Assembly: GCA_013041765.1 (NCBI GenBank) | Contig: JABDRL010000400.1 | Location: 1-34,957, forward strand | DNA: 34,957 bases | Source of the DNA: Dactylosporangium sp. | GTDB taxonomy: Bacteria > Actinomycetota > Actinomycetes > Mycobacteriales > Micromonosporaceae | Reading direction: 5' to 3' | Shown: positions 23,944 to 30,890 of the stretch, in pieces | Position numbering within the stretch: position 1 is the first letter of the stretch | Layout: each line of letters begins with the position of its first letter | Program-made: the position numbers and the translations under genes | The notes under the pieces: generated by a model | Told to the model about the DNA's origin: nothing | Database searches by the model: none | Seen by the model: the letters and a program-made list of their open reading frames with translations, nothing else

Positions 23944-24452
23944 CGGGTCACCTCCGGGTGGTGTACCCGCAGGCCGAGGGCCTGCGCATGCGCCCGTGCG
24001 GCGTGTCTGACCAGGGTCATGGCGGCGGCCTTGCTGGCCACCGTGGTGCACACCGGGTCGCCACCACCGGCGTGGTCGGCGACCTTCCAGCCTCGCCCGC
24101 GCCCGGCGTGGATGGCCTCGGCCAGGACCACCGCGCCCCGGTCGCGGTAGTAGGGCCTGCGGGTGCCCACGAACACCACGATCCGCTCGCGGTGGTCGTC
24201 GACATGGACCCGGGCCTGGTCGGGGTGCGGGTAGGCCGGGACGGTGGGTACCTCATTGTGGTTGTCCAGCCGCCAGGCGTAGGCCTGCCCGGTGAGGTCG
24301 GTGAACACCCGCACCCACACGGCGTAGGGCCGCTCCTCCTCTTCGATTCGGGTGACCGTCTCCCACCGGTAGGCGGCCGTGAAGACCCGGTCACCGGTGT
24401 TGAGGTCCTTGACCCGCCGCAGCAGGTGCCGGTAGTCAGTCAGGTCATACAT
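23940..24452 (-). CDS. AICE hypothetical protein (170 aa)
   Basis: ATG 24452 (MYDLTDYRHLLRRVKDLNTG) lies inside the upstream gene, a 13-bp overlap. The protein has an alpha/beta character with DRVFTAAYRWETVTRIEEEE, VWVRVFTDLTGQAYAWRLDN and a basic C-terminal helix rich in Ala, Arg and His (SKAAAMTLVRHAARAHAQAL). No catalytic motif is visible. It is translationally coupled to the SpdB-like gene. Confidence 0.7.
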   Translation of the reverse strand: MYDLTDYRHLLRRVKDLNTGDRVFTAAYRWETVTRIEEEERPYAVWVRVFTDLTGQAYAWRLDNHNEVPTVPAYPHPDQARVHVDDHRERIVVFVGTRRPYYRDRGAVVLAEAIHAGRGRGWKVADHAGGGDPVCTTVASKAAAMTLVRHAARAHAQALGLRVHHPEVTR

Positions 24453-24796
24453 GTGAATCCACCTCCCGGATCGGCGGAGGCGACCTGGGCCAGGCGGGCA
24501 CGGGTATCGGCGGGCAACGACGCCGGGGGCCTGGGGGCGTCCTCCCAGGCGAGCAGGTGCACCGACCAGCCCCGCCAGGTGATCCGTCCCTCGTTGAGGT
24601 ACACCCCGCCCGGGTAGACCCGGGTGTCGGTGCACCCACTCAGGTGCCGGCTCCAGGCCTGTCCCTGGGCGATGGCGTCGAAGGTCAGCGCCAGGATGGG
24701 CTTGCTGAAGCGGATGTCTGCGGGGGTGGGTAGGTCGGCCAGGGCGACCGCCGCCAGCATCGCCCGGGGCGGGGTGGGCATATCGGTGGTGGTCAT
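24440..24796 (-). CDS. AICE hypothetical protein (118 aa)
   Basis: ATG 24796 overlaps the upstream stop as ATGA. The product has a LADLPTPADIRFSKPILALT strand followed by FDAIAQGQAWSRHLSGC and WRGWSVHLLAWED. Small proteins with this outline are recurrent in AICE spd clusters. They look like single-domain binding proteins of unknown role. Confidence 0.7.
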   Translation of the reverse strand: MTTTDMPTPPRAMLAAVALADLPTPADIRFSKPILALTFDAIAQGQAWSRHLSGCTDTRVYPGGVYLNEGRITWRGWSVHLLAWEDAPRPPASLPADTRARLAQVASADPGGGFTCMT

Positions 24797-25026
24797 CGCG
24801 GGGACTCCCAGGTTTCGAGGGAATGTGCGGGGGCCACCGGTGCGGCTCCCGGGGTGGGCAGTTGGGACAGGGCACGCACGGTCATGTAGACGCGCACCAG
24901 GCCAGCACCGTCACGGCGGCAGGCATACGGCCGCGAGACGCGCTCGATGCCCATCAGGGGGGTGAGGTCGAGGGCCTCGATGGCCAGGTCGACCTCGTCT
25001 GGGGTGCCGATGACGCGGATCCTCAC
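24793..25026 (-). CDS. AICE small hypothetical protein (77 aa)
   Basis: ATG 25026 overlaps the upstream stop as ATGA. The start MRIRVIGTPDEVDLAIEALD followed by LTPLMGIERVSRPYACRRDG and RVYMTVRAL has the beta-alpha-beta-beta outline of a ferredoxin-like fold, as in many small regulatory or binding domains. Function unknown. Confidence 0.7.
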   Translation of the reverse strand: MRIRVIGTPDEVDLAIEALDLTPLMGIERVSRPYACRRDGAGLVRVYMTVRALSQLPTPGAAPVAPAHSLETWESPR

Positions 25027-25217
25027 CGCGACCGCCCCCTACCGGGTCTGGCGTCCGGCTCCGCCCGGTTGGTGCCCACGGTGCCCCGGGGCGGCATCGG
25101 CTCGTTGGGGTCCTCGCCGGAGTCGCGGGCGGGATCCCAGCCGGTGGGGGCGTGCGGACGCTGGCGGCGGCCACCCAGCGGGTAGCCACCACGCTCACGG
25201 GGATCGGTTGGTCTCAT
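25023..25217 (-). CDS. Small disordered hypothetical protein (64 aa)
   Basis: ATG 25217 and the stop overlap both neighbours as ATGA, which supports translation. The product is Arg/Pro/Gly-rich without predicted structure (GGYPLGGRRQRPHAPTGWDP). No function can be given. Confidence 0.5.
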   Translation of the reverse strand: MRPTDPRERGGYPLGGRRQRPHAPTGWDPARDSGEDPNEPMPPRGTVGTNRAEPDARPGRGRSR

Positions 25218-25414
25218 CGCCGGTCACCGCCGATCACGGACACCGACCAGCCATCGGCGGCCAGGATCCGCACGTAGCGGGAGTCCGGGTCGCCGGAGAA
25301 CAGCAGCGGACGCCGGTTGCCCTGAGTCGCACGCATCGACACCGATGCCGGCTTCCGGCCGGTCGGTGACGGGTCCCGCCCACGATCCGGGCAGGGGGTA
25401 GACATAATGGTCAT
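25214..25414 (-). CDS. First gene of the spd block, 66-aa hypothetical protein
   Basis: ATG 25414 follows GGAGG at 8-base spacing on the minus strand; the frame opens earlier, but without a ribosome site. The C-terminal half, YVRILAADGWSVSVIGGD, is strand-like, and the N-terminus is basic and flexible. It starts a run of coupled genes to 22825. A stable hairpin lies 27 bases upstream of the ATG. Confidence 0.6.
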   Translation of the reverse strand: MTIMSTPCPDRGRDPSPTGRKPASVSMRATQGNRRPLLFSGDPDSRYVRILAADGWSVSVIGGDRR

Positions 25415-25440
25415 GGGTCGGACCTCCGTTGTCCGATCAA

Positions 25441-25481
25441 GACCCCGGAACCAGCGGTGCTCGTTACACCGCTCCGGGGTC
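25441..25481. promoter_or_regulatory. Strong hairpin in the leader of the spd block
   Basis: GACCCCGG (25441-25448) pairs with CCGGGGTC (25474-25481), and AGCGGTG (25453-25459) pairs with CACCGCT (25467-25473). The loop has 7 bases and one side has a 4-base bulge (AACC). It could terminate the transcript from 26101 or act as an attenuator for the downstream block. Confidence 0.5.
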
Positions 25482-25566
25482 GCCCTATGGGGTGGGTTCC
25501 TCTCGGCCGGGCCACATGGTTGGTGTGGGTCTGGCACGAACCGAGCAGGTTCGCGGGCGTGGGCCG

Positions 25567-25659
25567 TCAGCGGCCTTCCCGGCGTCGCAGCTCCGTACGG
25601 ATCGCGTCAAGCTGATACTCCGGGGCCAGCGTGCCCGCATCGGGCCGGCTACGCACCAC
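25567..25659 (-). CDS. Possible 30-residue coupled ORF
   Basis: GTG 25659 overlaps the end of the HTH gene by 11 bp. The product ends DAGTLAPEYQLDAIRTELRR REGR, an amphipathic helix with protein-like composition, in contrast to the other frames here. It is too short to classify and could be a translated micro-protein or the tail of a frameshifted version of the preceding gene. Confidence 0.35.
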   Translation of the reverse strand: MVRSRPDAGTLAPEYQLDAIRTELRRREGR

Positions 25660-26101
25660 GGTCCACCACCCGCAGAGAGCCCTCCAGCAGGGCTTTGGCC
25701 TGAGCCACCGACGTGCCCAGCCGCAGGGCGATCCGGGTGACCGGCCAGCCCCGCCCGGCCAGGTGGGCCACAGCGGCGACCTGATCGGCCCGAGTCAACT
25801 CCACCCGCTGGCCACGGCAGGCCAGCTCCACGGCGATCTCATCCACATAGGTGGGATCCGGAACGATGTCCCGGGACAGGTCGTGCTCGACGGCGACCCG
25901 CTCATCGTCGCGAATCGCCCGCTCCCAGCAGGCTCCACACGCGACGCCACCCAACCGGGCCACCCCACTGAGCCGGTGGCGAGCGGCGCAGTGCCGCCCG
26001 GCGACCTCGGCAAGGGGATGGCTTCGACCGAAGTAGGGCAGCGGCCGGGTTCCCGGCCGCTGCGGGACAGACGAGATGGGCAAAACCGATGCCGTTGTCA
26101 C
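25649..26101 (-). CDS. Small AICE regulator-like protein (Cys/His motif plus HTH)
   Basis: GTG 26101 is preceded by GGAGG at 6-base spacing; 150 residues. A Cys/His-rich segment (GRHCAARHRLSG then GVACGACWERA) suggests a metal knuckle. A helical part follows (DPTYVDEIAVELACRGQRVE) and a C-terminal helix-turn-helix: ADQVAAVAHLAGRGWPVTRI then ALRLGTSVAQAKALL. This arrangement is typical of small DNA-binding proteins at the regulatory end of AICEs. A role like that of Pra in pSAM2 (activator of replication genes, repressed by KorSA) is possible from its position only. Confidence 0.7.
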   Translation of the reverse strand: MTTASVLPISSVPQRPGTRPLPYFGRSHPLAEVAGRHCAARHRLSGVARLGGVACGACWERAIRDDERVAVEHDLSRDIVPDPTYVDEIAVELACRGQRVELTRADQVAAVAHLAGRGWPVTRIALRLGTSVAQAKALLEGSLRVVDRGA

Positions 26102-26638
26102 GGCACACCTCCATCAGATCAAGGGGTTGGGGTGTGGTGCCGTGTCCCGGCCAGGTAGACCGGGAGCAGGTACGCGTCGACACAGGGCGGGGGCGCCAGC
26201 CGGCGCCCCGTAGAACGCCAGGGAAGGCGCACAGTGCCCCTGGCCGGCGCGGGCGCCGGTCAGAGGCGGTCCGCAGTCGATGCGGACGGCAGATCGAAGA
26301 TGGTGTCCGGCGGCCGGCATGGCCGACTGTTCAGGGCACCGCGATCCTCGGTTGAGCTGCCAGCGAGCGGACAAGTCCTGCGGCCGGACAAGTCAACGGC
26401 CGACACCCGCGAGCTACCCCTAGATCGCACTCCGGGCCAATCGGAGAGACGGATCTCTCTGGCATCCCGGGTCTTCGCTGTGGAGTTCTCAAACAACGTG
26501 GGCGCAGCGGTCAGGTCGGTCGCACGGCGCAGCCGAAGCCACCCCGCCGTGTCCGATGACCAGTGGCCTATGCCACTTAACTTGATACTGGCATAGGCCA
26601 CTTCGATTGCCAAGAATTCGGAGCTGTCCTTTTATGTG
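26102..26638. other. 537-bp region between the HTH gene and the repressor
   Basis: There is no convincing gene; the 117-codon frame at 26260-26613 (-) lacks a ribosome site and domain-like content. The region holds the 14-bp inverted repeat at 26562-26602. CGGACAAGTC also occurs twice (26368-26377 and 26385-26394), a 17-bp period. It must include the promoter of the 26101 gene. Confidence 0.6.
26562..26602. promoter_or_regulatory. Perfect 14-bp inverted repeat, candidate repressor operator
   Basis: AGTGGCCTATGCCA (26562-26575) and TGGCATAGGCCACT (26589-26602) are exact complements with a 13-base AT-rich centre. Each arm is itself a TGGC-N4-GCCA dyad. A related 14-mer lies in the repressor's own promoter region at 27406-27419. 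It sits 37 bp past the repressor stop, so a terminator role is the alternative. Confidence 0.65.
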
Positions 26639-27385
26639 TTATCTGTCTACTGGGTAGGAAGACCCGAAAGCCCATCGATTGGGTGGATACAACGCCTCAG
26701 CGAACTCAAAGGGACAATCCATTACGTCATACACGATATGCCGTACCACCAGTACGGCCGATGGCTCTGCGATGGCTAGCCCCGCCCGCTCATCCTCGCT
26801 GGCCAGACGTGCGGCGATTTCATCGCGGGCATGACTGATGCGCCGTCCGGTCGCCTGTTCGACATAGGCAACCGTGCCTTCTCGAATCCGACTCTTGTCA
26901 AGCAATCGTGGCGCCACCTCAGCGACCTGGGCCGGGTACCAGGATGTCGACATCTCTACCGGCACGTCATCTGCGAGGGTGACACGCTGTCGACACACGA
27001 CCTCGGCTCCGGACTCGATTCCAAGTGCCTCAGCCACATGGTCAGCGGCATTGACGATCTCGGCAGCAGCGATGTGTGCCCGTTCGTCGGGCGGATAGAT
27101 GAGACCGGTTTCCTGAGACCGTCCGTACCGCTCACGTGCCCGACGGTGAAACTGCCTCTGATCGCGTACGTAGGTGCCCGAGCCCTGTCTGGACTCGACG
27201 AACCCCTGTAGCCGCAGCGCTTCCAACGCTCGCGCCGCCGTTGGCCGGGCTACCCGCCAGTCGGCCGCAATCCGCCTTTCTGAGGGCACCTCATCGCCGG
27301 GGCGGAGATCGCCTCGCAAGATCTGATCGCGAACGTGGTTCGCGATCTGGAGGTACTTCGGCAGCACCTGCTGCAACTCCGGCAT
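26639..27385 (-). CDS. GntR/UTRA transcriptional repressor (KorSA-like)
   Basis: The 248-residue protein has an N-terminal GntR winged helix (about 8-75): YLQIANHVRDQILRGDLRPG then DEVPSERRIAADWRVARPTA and FVESRQGSGTYV. A HutC-type UTRA effector domain follows (about 95-240), with VVCRQRVTLADDVPVEMSTS and VRHIVYDVMDCPFEFAEALY. In pSAM2 the KorSA protein of this family silences transfer and replication genes. Its place at the element's regulatory end, divergent from a cargo gene over 69 bp, suggests the same role and autoregulation. The ligand is unknown. Confidence 0.9.
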   Translation of the reverse strand: MPELQQVLPKYLQIANHVRDQILRGDLRPGDEVPSERRIAADWRVARPTAARALEALRLQGFVESRQGSGTYVRDQRQFHRRARERYGRSQETGLIYPPDERAHIAAAEIVNAADHVAEALGIESGAEVVCRQRVTLADDVPVEMSTSWYPAQVAEVAPRLLDKSRIREGTVAYVEQATGRRISHARDEIAARLASEDERAGLAIAEPSAVLVVRHIVYDVMDCPFEFAEALYPPNRWAFGSSYPVDR

Positions 27386-27405
27386 CGCGACTCCTCACCC
27401 TAGCA

Positions 27406-27419
27406 ACTGGCCTAGTCCA
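27406..27419. promoter_or_regulatory. Candidate autoregulatory operator in the 69-bp divergent promoter region
   Basis: ACTGGCCTAGTCCA matches the arm AGTGGCCTATGCCA of 26562-26602 at 11 of 14 positions and keeps the outer TGG...CCA dyad. It lies 21 bp upstream of the repressor start and 36 bp from the DUF1152 gene start, well placed to control both. Confidence 0.5.
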
Positions 27420-27454
27420 CTGCCAGCCTACGGGTTGACGCTTACGCTGCACGG

Positions 27455-28522
27455 GTGCCACATGTTTGGATCGCCGCTGGCGGAGGCGGCGACGCGATCG
27501 CAGCCACGATCCTCGGTCGAACACTCGGCGACAGCAGTCCAGTCGTCGCGTCATACTCGTGGGACCGCCTGATCGTTGACCCCATTCCGGGACCACGGAC
27601 GGCAGACGACTTCACTGATCTGGCCGTTCGTAGCGGCTACCATTTCGTCACCAGCGATAGCCAGCCAATCACCCCTGCCGGTTCCACCCTGCCTCGCCTA
27701 GCCGCCGAGCTTGGCAGCACACTTGCTCTGATCGATGCGTCACGCGGAGCCGTCGGCATCCGAGCCCAAATAGCCAGCATCGTCGAGGAGCACAAGGCTA
27801 CGAGCGTCACTATCGTCGATGTCGGTGGCGATGTCATCGGCCGGCCCGGGGATCCAAATCTGAGTAGCCCGCTCGGTGATGCACTCATCATTGCTGCTTG
27901 TTTTGGTCTTCCCACAACATGCGACGTCGCCATTATCGGCCCTGGACTTGACGGTGAAGTACCAGAGCAAGAAGTCATCCGGCGATTGGGGACGGAACCG
28001 TTGCGGCTACTCACTACCCATGACGTTGATCCGTTTCTTCCTGTCCTGTCCTGGCACCCCTCCGAGGCAACAGCCCTATGCGTTGCCGCAGCCCGAGGTA
28101 TTCGCGGGCAGGTGGAGATTCGTGGCAAGGGCCTGCCTGTGCCGTTGAGCGATGCCAGCAGAGCTGTCTACCGCACCTCGATCCAGCACATTGCCAATAT
28201 CAATCCCGTTGTGGAAGTTCTCGCCGATTCCGAGTCCTTCGATCAGGCAGAGGACAGTGCTCGACGCCTTCTCGGCTTCACGGAACTCGATTACGAATGC
28301 GCCAGAGCCCGCCAACTCGCTCGCAAGACAGAACTTTCCCCTATCGACACAGACAGAATTCTTGCCGATTGGGAACGCCAGGCACGGCAGCGAGGCACAA
28401 GCCATACCACATTTCGCCGTCTCGCCGAGGTCGTCGGCGTTCGCGACGTCGCAGCCCTACGCGCCAGTCTCATCAGTCGGCAGCCAGAACGGCTTGCCGC
28501 GCCCCTCTGGCACATTGGATAA
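27455..28522 (+). CDS. DUF1152-family protein (element cargo)
   Basis: The 355-residue product opens with the glycine-rich VWIAAGGGGDAIAATILGR, the hallmark of DUF1152. A central nucleotide-binding-like region follows, with VTIVDVGGDVIGRPGDPNLS, SPLGDALIIAACFGLP and VAIIGPGLDGEVPEQE. The C-terminal 90 residues (from about 265) are charged and helical. GTG 27455 has no clear ribosome site, so leaderless translation is possible. It is the only rightward protein gene of the element and is less extreme in base composition than its neighbours, which fits recent acquisition. The biochemical function of DUF1152 is not established; a role in nucleotide or sugar metabolism or defence is open. Confidence 0.8.
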   Translation: MPHVWIAAGGGGDAIAATILGRTLGDSSPVVASYSWDRLIVDPIPGPRTADDFTDLAVRSGYHFVTSDSQPITPAGSTLPRLAAELGSTLALIDASRGAVGIRAQIASIVEEHKATSVTIVDVGGDVIGRPGDPNLSSPLGDALIIAACFGLPTTCDVAIIGPGLDGEVPEQEVIRRLGTEPLRLLTTHDVDPFLPVLSWHPSEATALCVAAARGIRGQVEIRGKGLPVPLSDASRAVYRTSIQHIANINPVVEVLADSESFDQAEDSARRLLGFTELDYECARARQLARKTELSPIDTDRILADWERQARQRGTSHTTFRRLAEVVGVRDVAALRASLISRQPERLAAPLWHIG

Positions 28523-28676
28523 CATCTCGTTCTTCTCCGTGGCTTCGCGCTTGTGGGGACTTGGCCAGGACATCGTTCGGAGCGCCAGGCGTCGAGTGCA
28601 CGAGGGCCGCTGTCCCAATGGTGCCCCAAAACGTGGCAAGAACGTCCCGTTTTTGCTGCTCACAGGCTTGTTGCGT

Positions 28677-28740
28677 ACGGTCTTGAAAACCGTTAACAGG
28701 GGTGACTCTGTTCGTGGGTTCGAATCCCACGCCCTCCGCT
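28677..28740 (+). repeat. attR, 64-bp direct repeat (right copy, tRNA-Ser 3' fragment)
   Basis: Identical to 10502-10565. Upstream sequence lacks the acceptor and D arms, so this copy is not a functional tRNA. Confidence 0.95.
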
Positions 28741-28759
28741 CGTAGCTCACGAAACAGCC

Positions 28760-28785
28760 CCTGGCCTGCGGAAATGTGGGCCAGG
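28760..28785 (+). terminator. Original chromosomal hairpin downstream of tRNA-Ser
   Basis: CCTGGCC (28760-28766) pairs with GGCCAGG (28779-28785). It follows the tRNA end by about 20 bases, as the element's hairpin at 10581-10616 does on the other side, and was separated from the tRNA by integration. Confidence 0.5.
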
Positions 28786-28959
28786 CTCGGCCGGTCGACC
28801 CCACCTGGCACAGCGCGGAGCGGGCGGGCCGGCGGGCTGACCCGCGTGAGCGCATGCTCTCCTGGGCCAGCGGCACCCAGCTGGCCGACCTTCTCGGGAC
28901 ACCGACAGGCTTGAGCCACGCGCCAGTCGTGGCAAGCGGGGTGTTGTAGCGTCTGCCCG

Positions 28960-29739
28960 GTGGCCGAGCTTTCCGCCAAACCCGACAGGAAGCGACATAC
29001 CGCGTGCGACTGTACTCGCCGGAACCTTTGCGAAATCCTGGAACACACTCGGGCGGTCCTGCTGGATTTTGACGGTCCCATATGCGCGGTATTCGGCGGA
29101 TACCCGTCGACCAATACCGCCGATCGGCTTCGGCAAGAACTGAAGTCGCTGGGCGTGCCCATTCCTGGCCTATTCCCCACACGGGACCCGCTGGCCGTAC
29201 TCGGCATGGACGGCATCCCAGACAGCGTGCGCCGGAACCTGGAATCGCTGGTCCAGGCCGGCGAGATGCGCGCGGCTGAGTTCGCCGTGCCAACGACCGG
29301 GACTGACGAATTTCTGTCCGCCTGCCAGCGCCGCGGACTACCGGTGGTCATTGTGACCAACAATTCGCCCGGCGCGGTCCAGCGCTACCTGGACCGGCTG
29401 AATATTCAGGAGCTTGTGAAGGCGGTCTTTGCCCGTGACCCCGGTGATCCGTCCCGTATGAAGCCAGACCCGTATCTCGTTGACCAGGCGGTCGGATATC
29501 TGGGTCTTCCAGCTGGCGCCTGCGTGCTGATCGGCGACTCGTCTACCGATGTCGCAGCCGCTCATGCGGCTGGGGTGAGATCAATCGGATATGCGAACAA
29601 GCCCGGAAAGCGAGACAGGCTCCAAGCGGCCGGAGCGGACGCTGTGGTGTGCACCATGGGCGAGCTGGCAGCCGCCGTCGCCGGAGCGGTACGGCATCGG
29701 TCCGGATCCTGGGACTACCCCGCACCGTCGCTCAGGTGA
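28960..29739 (+). CDS. HAD-superfamily hydrolase
   Basis: The 259-residue protein has all four HAD motifs: LLDFDGPICAVFGG (motif I, the nucleophile and acid Asp), VVIVTNNSPGAV (motif II), MKPDPYLVDQAV (motif III Lys) and CVLIGDSSTDVAAAHAAGV (motif IV). A helical cap lies between motifs I and II, as in phosphoglycolate-phosphatase-like members. The substrate is not predictable. GTG 28960 is the start; an N-terminal segment with several Cys (HTACDCTRRNLCEILEH) precedes motif I. It overlaps the convergent oxidoreductase by 8 bp. Confidence 0.88.
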   Translation: MAELSAKPDRKRHTACDCTRRNLCEILEHTRAVLLDFDGPICAVFGGYPSTNTADRLRQELKSLGVPIPGLFPTRDPLAVLGMDGIPDSVRRNLESLVQAGEMRAAEFAVPTTGTDEFLSACQRRGLPVVIVTNNSPGAVQRYLDRLNIQELVKAVFARDPGDPSRMKPDPYLVDQAVGYLGLPAGACVLIGDSSTDVAAAHAAGVRSIGYANKPGKRDRLQAAGADAVVCTMGELAAAVAGAVRHRSGSWDYPAPSLR

Positions 29740-30673
29740 TGTCCAGCACGGCCTTGCCGTTCACCCGCCTGGTCAGAAGGGCGTTGACGGCCTCCTCGTG
29801 TCGTTCCCACGGTCCGCGCCATCCGATCTCGGCGGTCAAGCTGCCCTCCTCGACCAGCCCGAGCAGGAAGATCAGGTCATCGGCCAGCGCGGGCGACAGC
29901 TCAAACGACCTGAGCGACTTGCCCGGACCCGCGGTCGAGTACGGGGGGAACACCGCGGGTTCACCGGAACTGCCGCCGAAGCTCTGGATGACTCCCCCCG
30001 GCGCGAGCAGACCGAACGCCTGGACGAGCTGATGACCGCCCACGGCGTCGAGCACGACGTGGACGGGCTCGGTCACCTCGTCCAGCCCGACGACGATTTC
30101 ACCCGCACCAAGCTCGCGAAGTCCTCTGCTCCGGGCCTCGCAGCCGACGGAGGCGACGACGAAGGCCCCGGCGAGCGCGGCGAGTTGCACGGCGAAGCGG
30201 CCGACTCCACCGGAAGCTCCGGTGACCAGCACCCGCTTGCCCAGCAGCGCCCCCGCCTCCCGGAGCGCTCCCAGGGCCGTGCCCGCCGCGACCGGCAAGG
30301 TAGCGGCGGCTGCGAGATCAACAGCGTCGGGTACGACGGCCAGGTTGTCGACCGTGGCCGTCCGCCGCTGAGCCCAGCCTCCGCGGCGCCCGTGGGCGAC
30401 CACCCGGTCCCCGATGGAAGGTCCGTACTCGCCCCAGACCCTGCCGGACTCCCCAGGGTCGTGCGCGGCCGCGACGACAATCCCGGCCGTGTCCCAGCCC
30501 AGCACCCAGTGGGGTGGCAGCCTGCCACTGGTCGCCAGATGAATCTCGAACGGGTTGAGGGCGATGTGCCGGACCTCGACTAGGACCTGGCCATGTTTCG
30601 GCAGCGGCTGCGGGACGTTCGCCAAGCGCATGGCGTGGGGTCTGGTGGGGTCGACGATGAGCGCTCGCATCAT
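29732..30673 (-). CDS. MDR-family NADPH:quinone oxidoreductase-like enzyme
   Basis: I chose the tandem ATG at 30673/30670 (MMRALIVDPTRPHAMRL); the frame extends 11 codons further without support. The product has a GroES-like N-terminal domain (VRHIALNPFEIHLATSG and VLGWDTAGIVV) and a Rossmann domain with VLVTGASGGVGRFAVQLAAL and VHVVLDAVGGHQLVQAFGLL. It ends with the family's NALLTRRVNGKAVLDI. No zinc ligands are seen. It is only distantly similar to the MDR enzyme at 9393-10376. It is divergent from the XRE-deformylase gene. Confidence 0.88.
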   Translation of the reverse strand: MMRALIVDPTRPHAMRLANVPQPLPKHGQVLVEVRHIALNPFEIHLATSGRLPPHWVLGWDTAGIVVAAAHDPGESGRVWGEYGPSIGDRVVAHGRRGGWAQRRTATVDNLAVVPDAVDLAAAATLPVAAGTALGALREAGALLGKRVLVTGASGGVGRFAVQLAALAGAFVVASVGCEARSRGLRELGAGEIVVGLDEVTEPVHVVLDAVGGHQLVQAFGLLAPGGVIQSFGGSSGEPAVFPPYSTAGPGKSLRSFELSPALADDLIFLLGLVEEGSLTAEIGWRGPWERHEEAVNALLTRRVNGKAVLDIT

Positions 30674-30890
30674 CAGCGGGCCATACCCCGATCGGGGCAC
30701 CCTCAATCCAGGTGCCTATCGCGACCTGAGGTTTCCAGCACTGATTGTTGTCGAACCATCTATTAGAACATGTTTCATGTAGCGATGTAAGTCTGCCAAT
30801 CACTCTGTCGGCAACTTGTCAGCACGGGTCGATTGTTGCGCCCTCCCGGCGACACTGGGCGGACCGGACCCTACCGATGGAGCTGGTGAT

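Larger units (their letters stand above)
10502..28676. mobile_element. Integrated AICE (actinomycete integrative and conjugative element), about 18.2 kb
   Basis: The limits are set by perfect 64-bp direct repeats of the 3' part of tRNA-Ser(UGA). Between them lie the modules expected of an AICE: tyrosine integrase beside attL, excisionase overlapping it, a primase-polymerase replication block, an FtsK/TraB translocase, a SpdB-like membrane protein, a NUDIX hydrolase and a KorSA-like GntR repressor at the right end. pSAM2-family elements share the layout. Extra genes (C5 methyltransferase, DpdA-like protein, DUF1152 protein) are element-specific. All core genes look intact, so the element may still be mobile. 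Confidence 0.93.

Noticed and set aside
26260-26613. 117-codon minus-strand frame between the repressor and the HTH gene
   Set aside because: No ribosome site, low-complexity product, and it contains the perfect inverted repeat.
27435-27440. TTGACG as -35 box for the DUF1152 gene
   Set aside because: It lies only 15 bases before the start codon, too close for a promoter serving that start.
28677-28738. Second tRNA-Ser
   Set aside because: Only the 3' part is present; acceptor 5' strand and D arm are missing, so it is attR.
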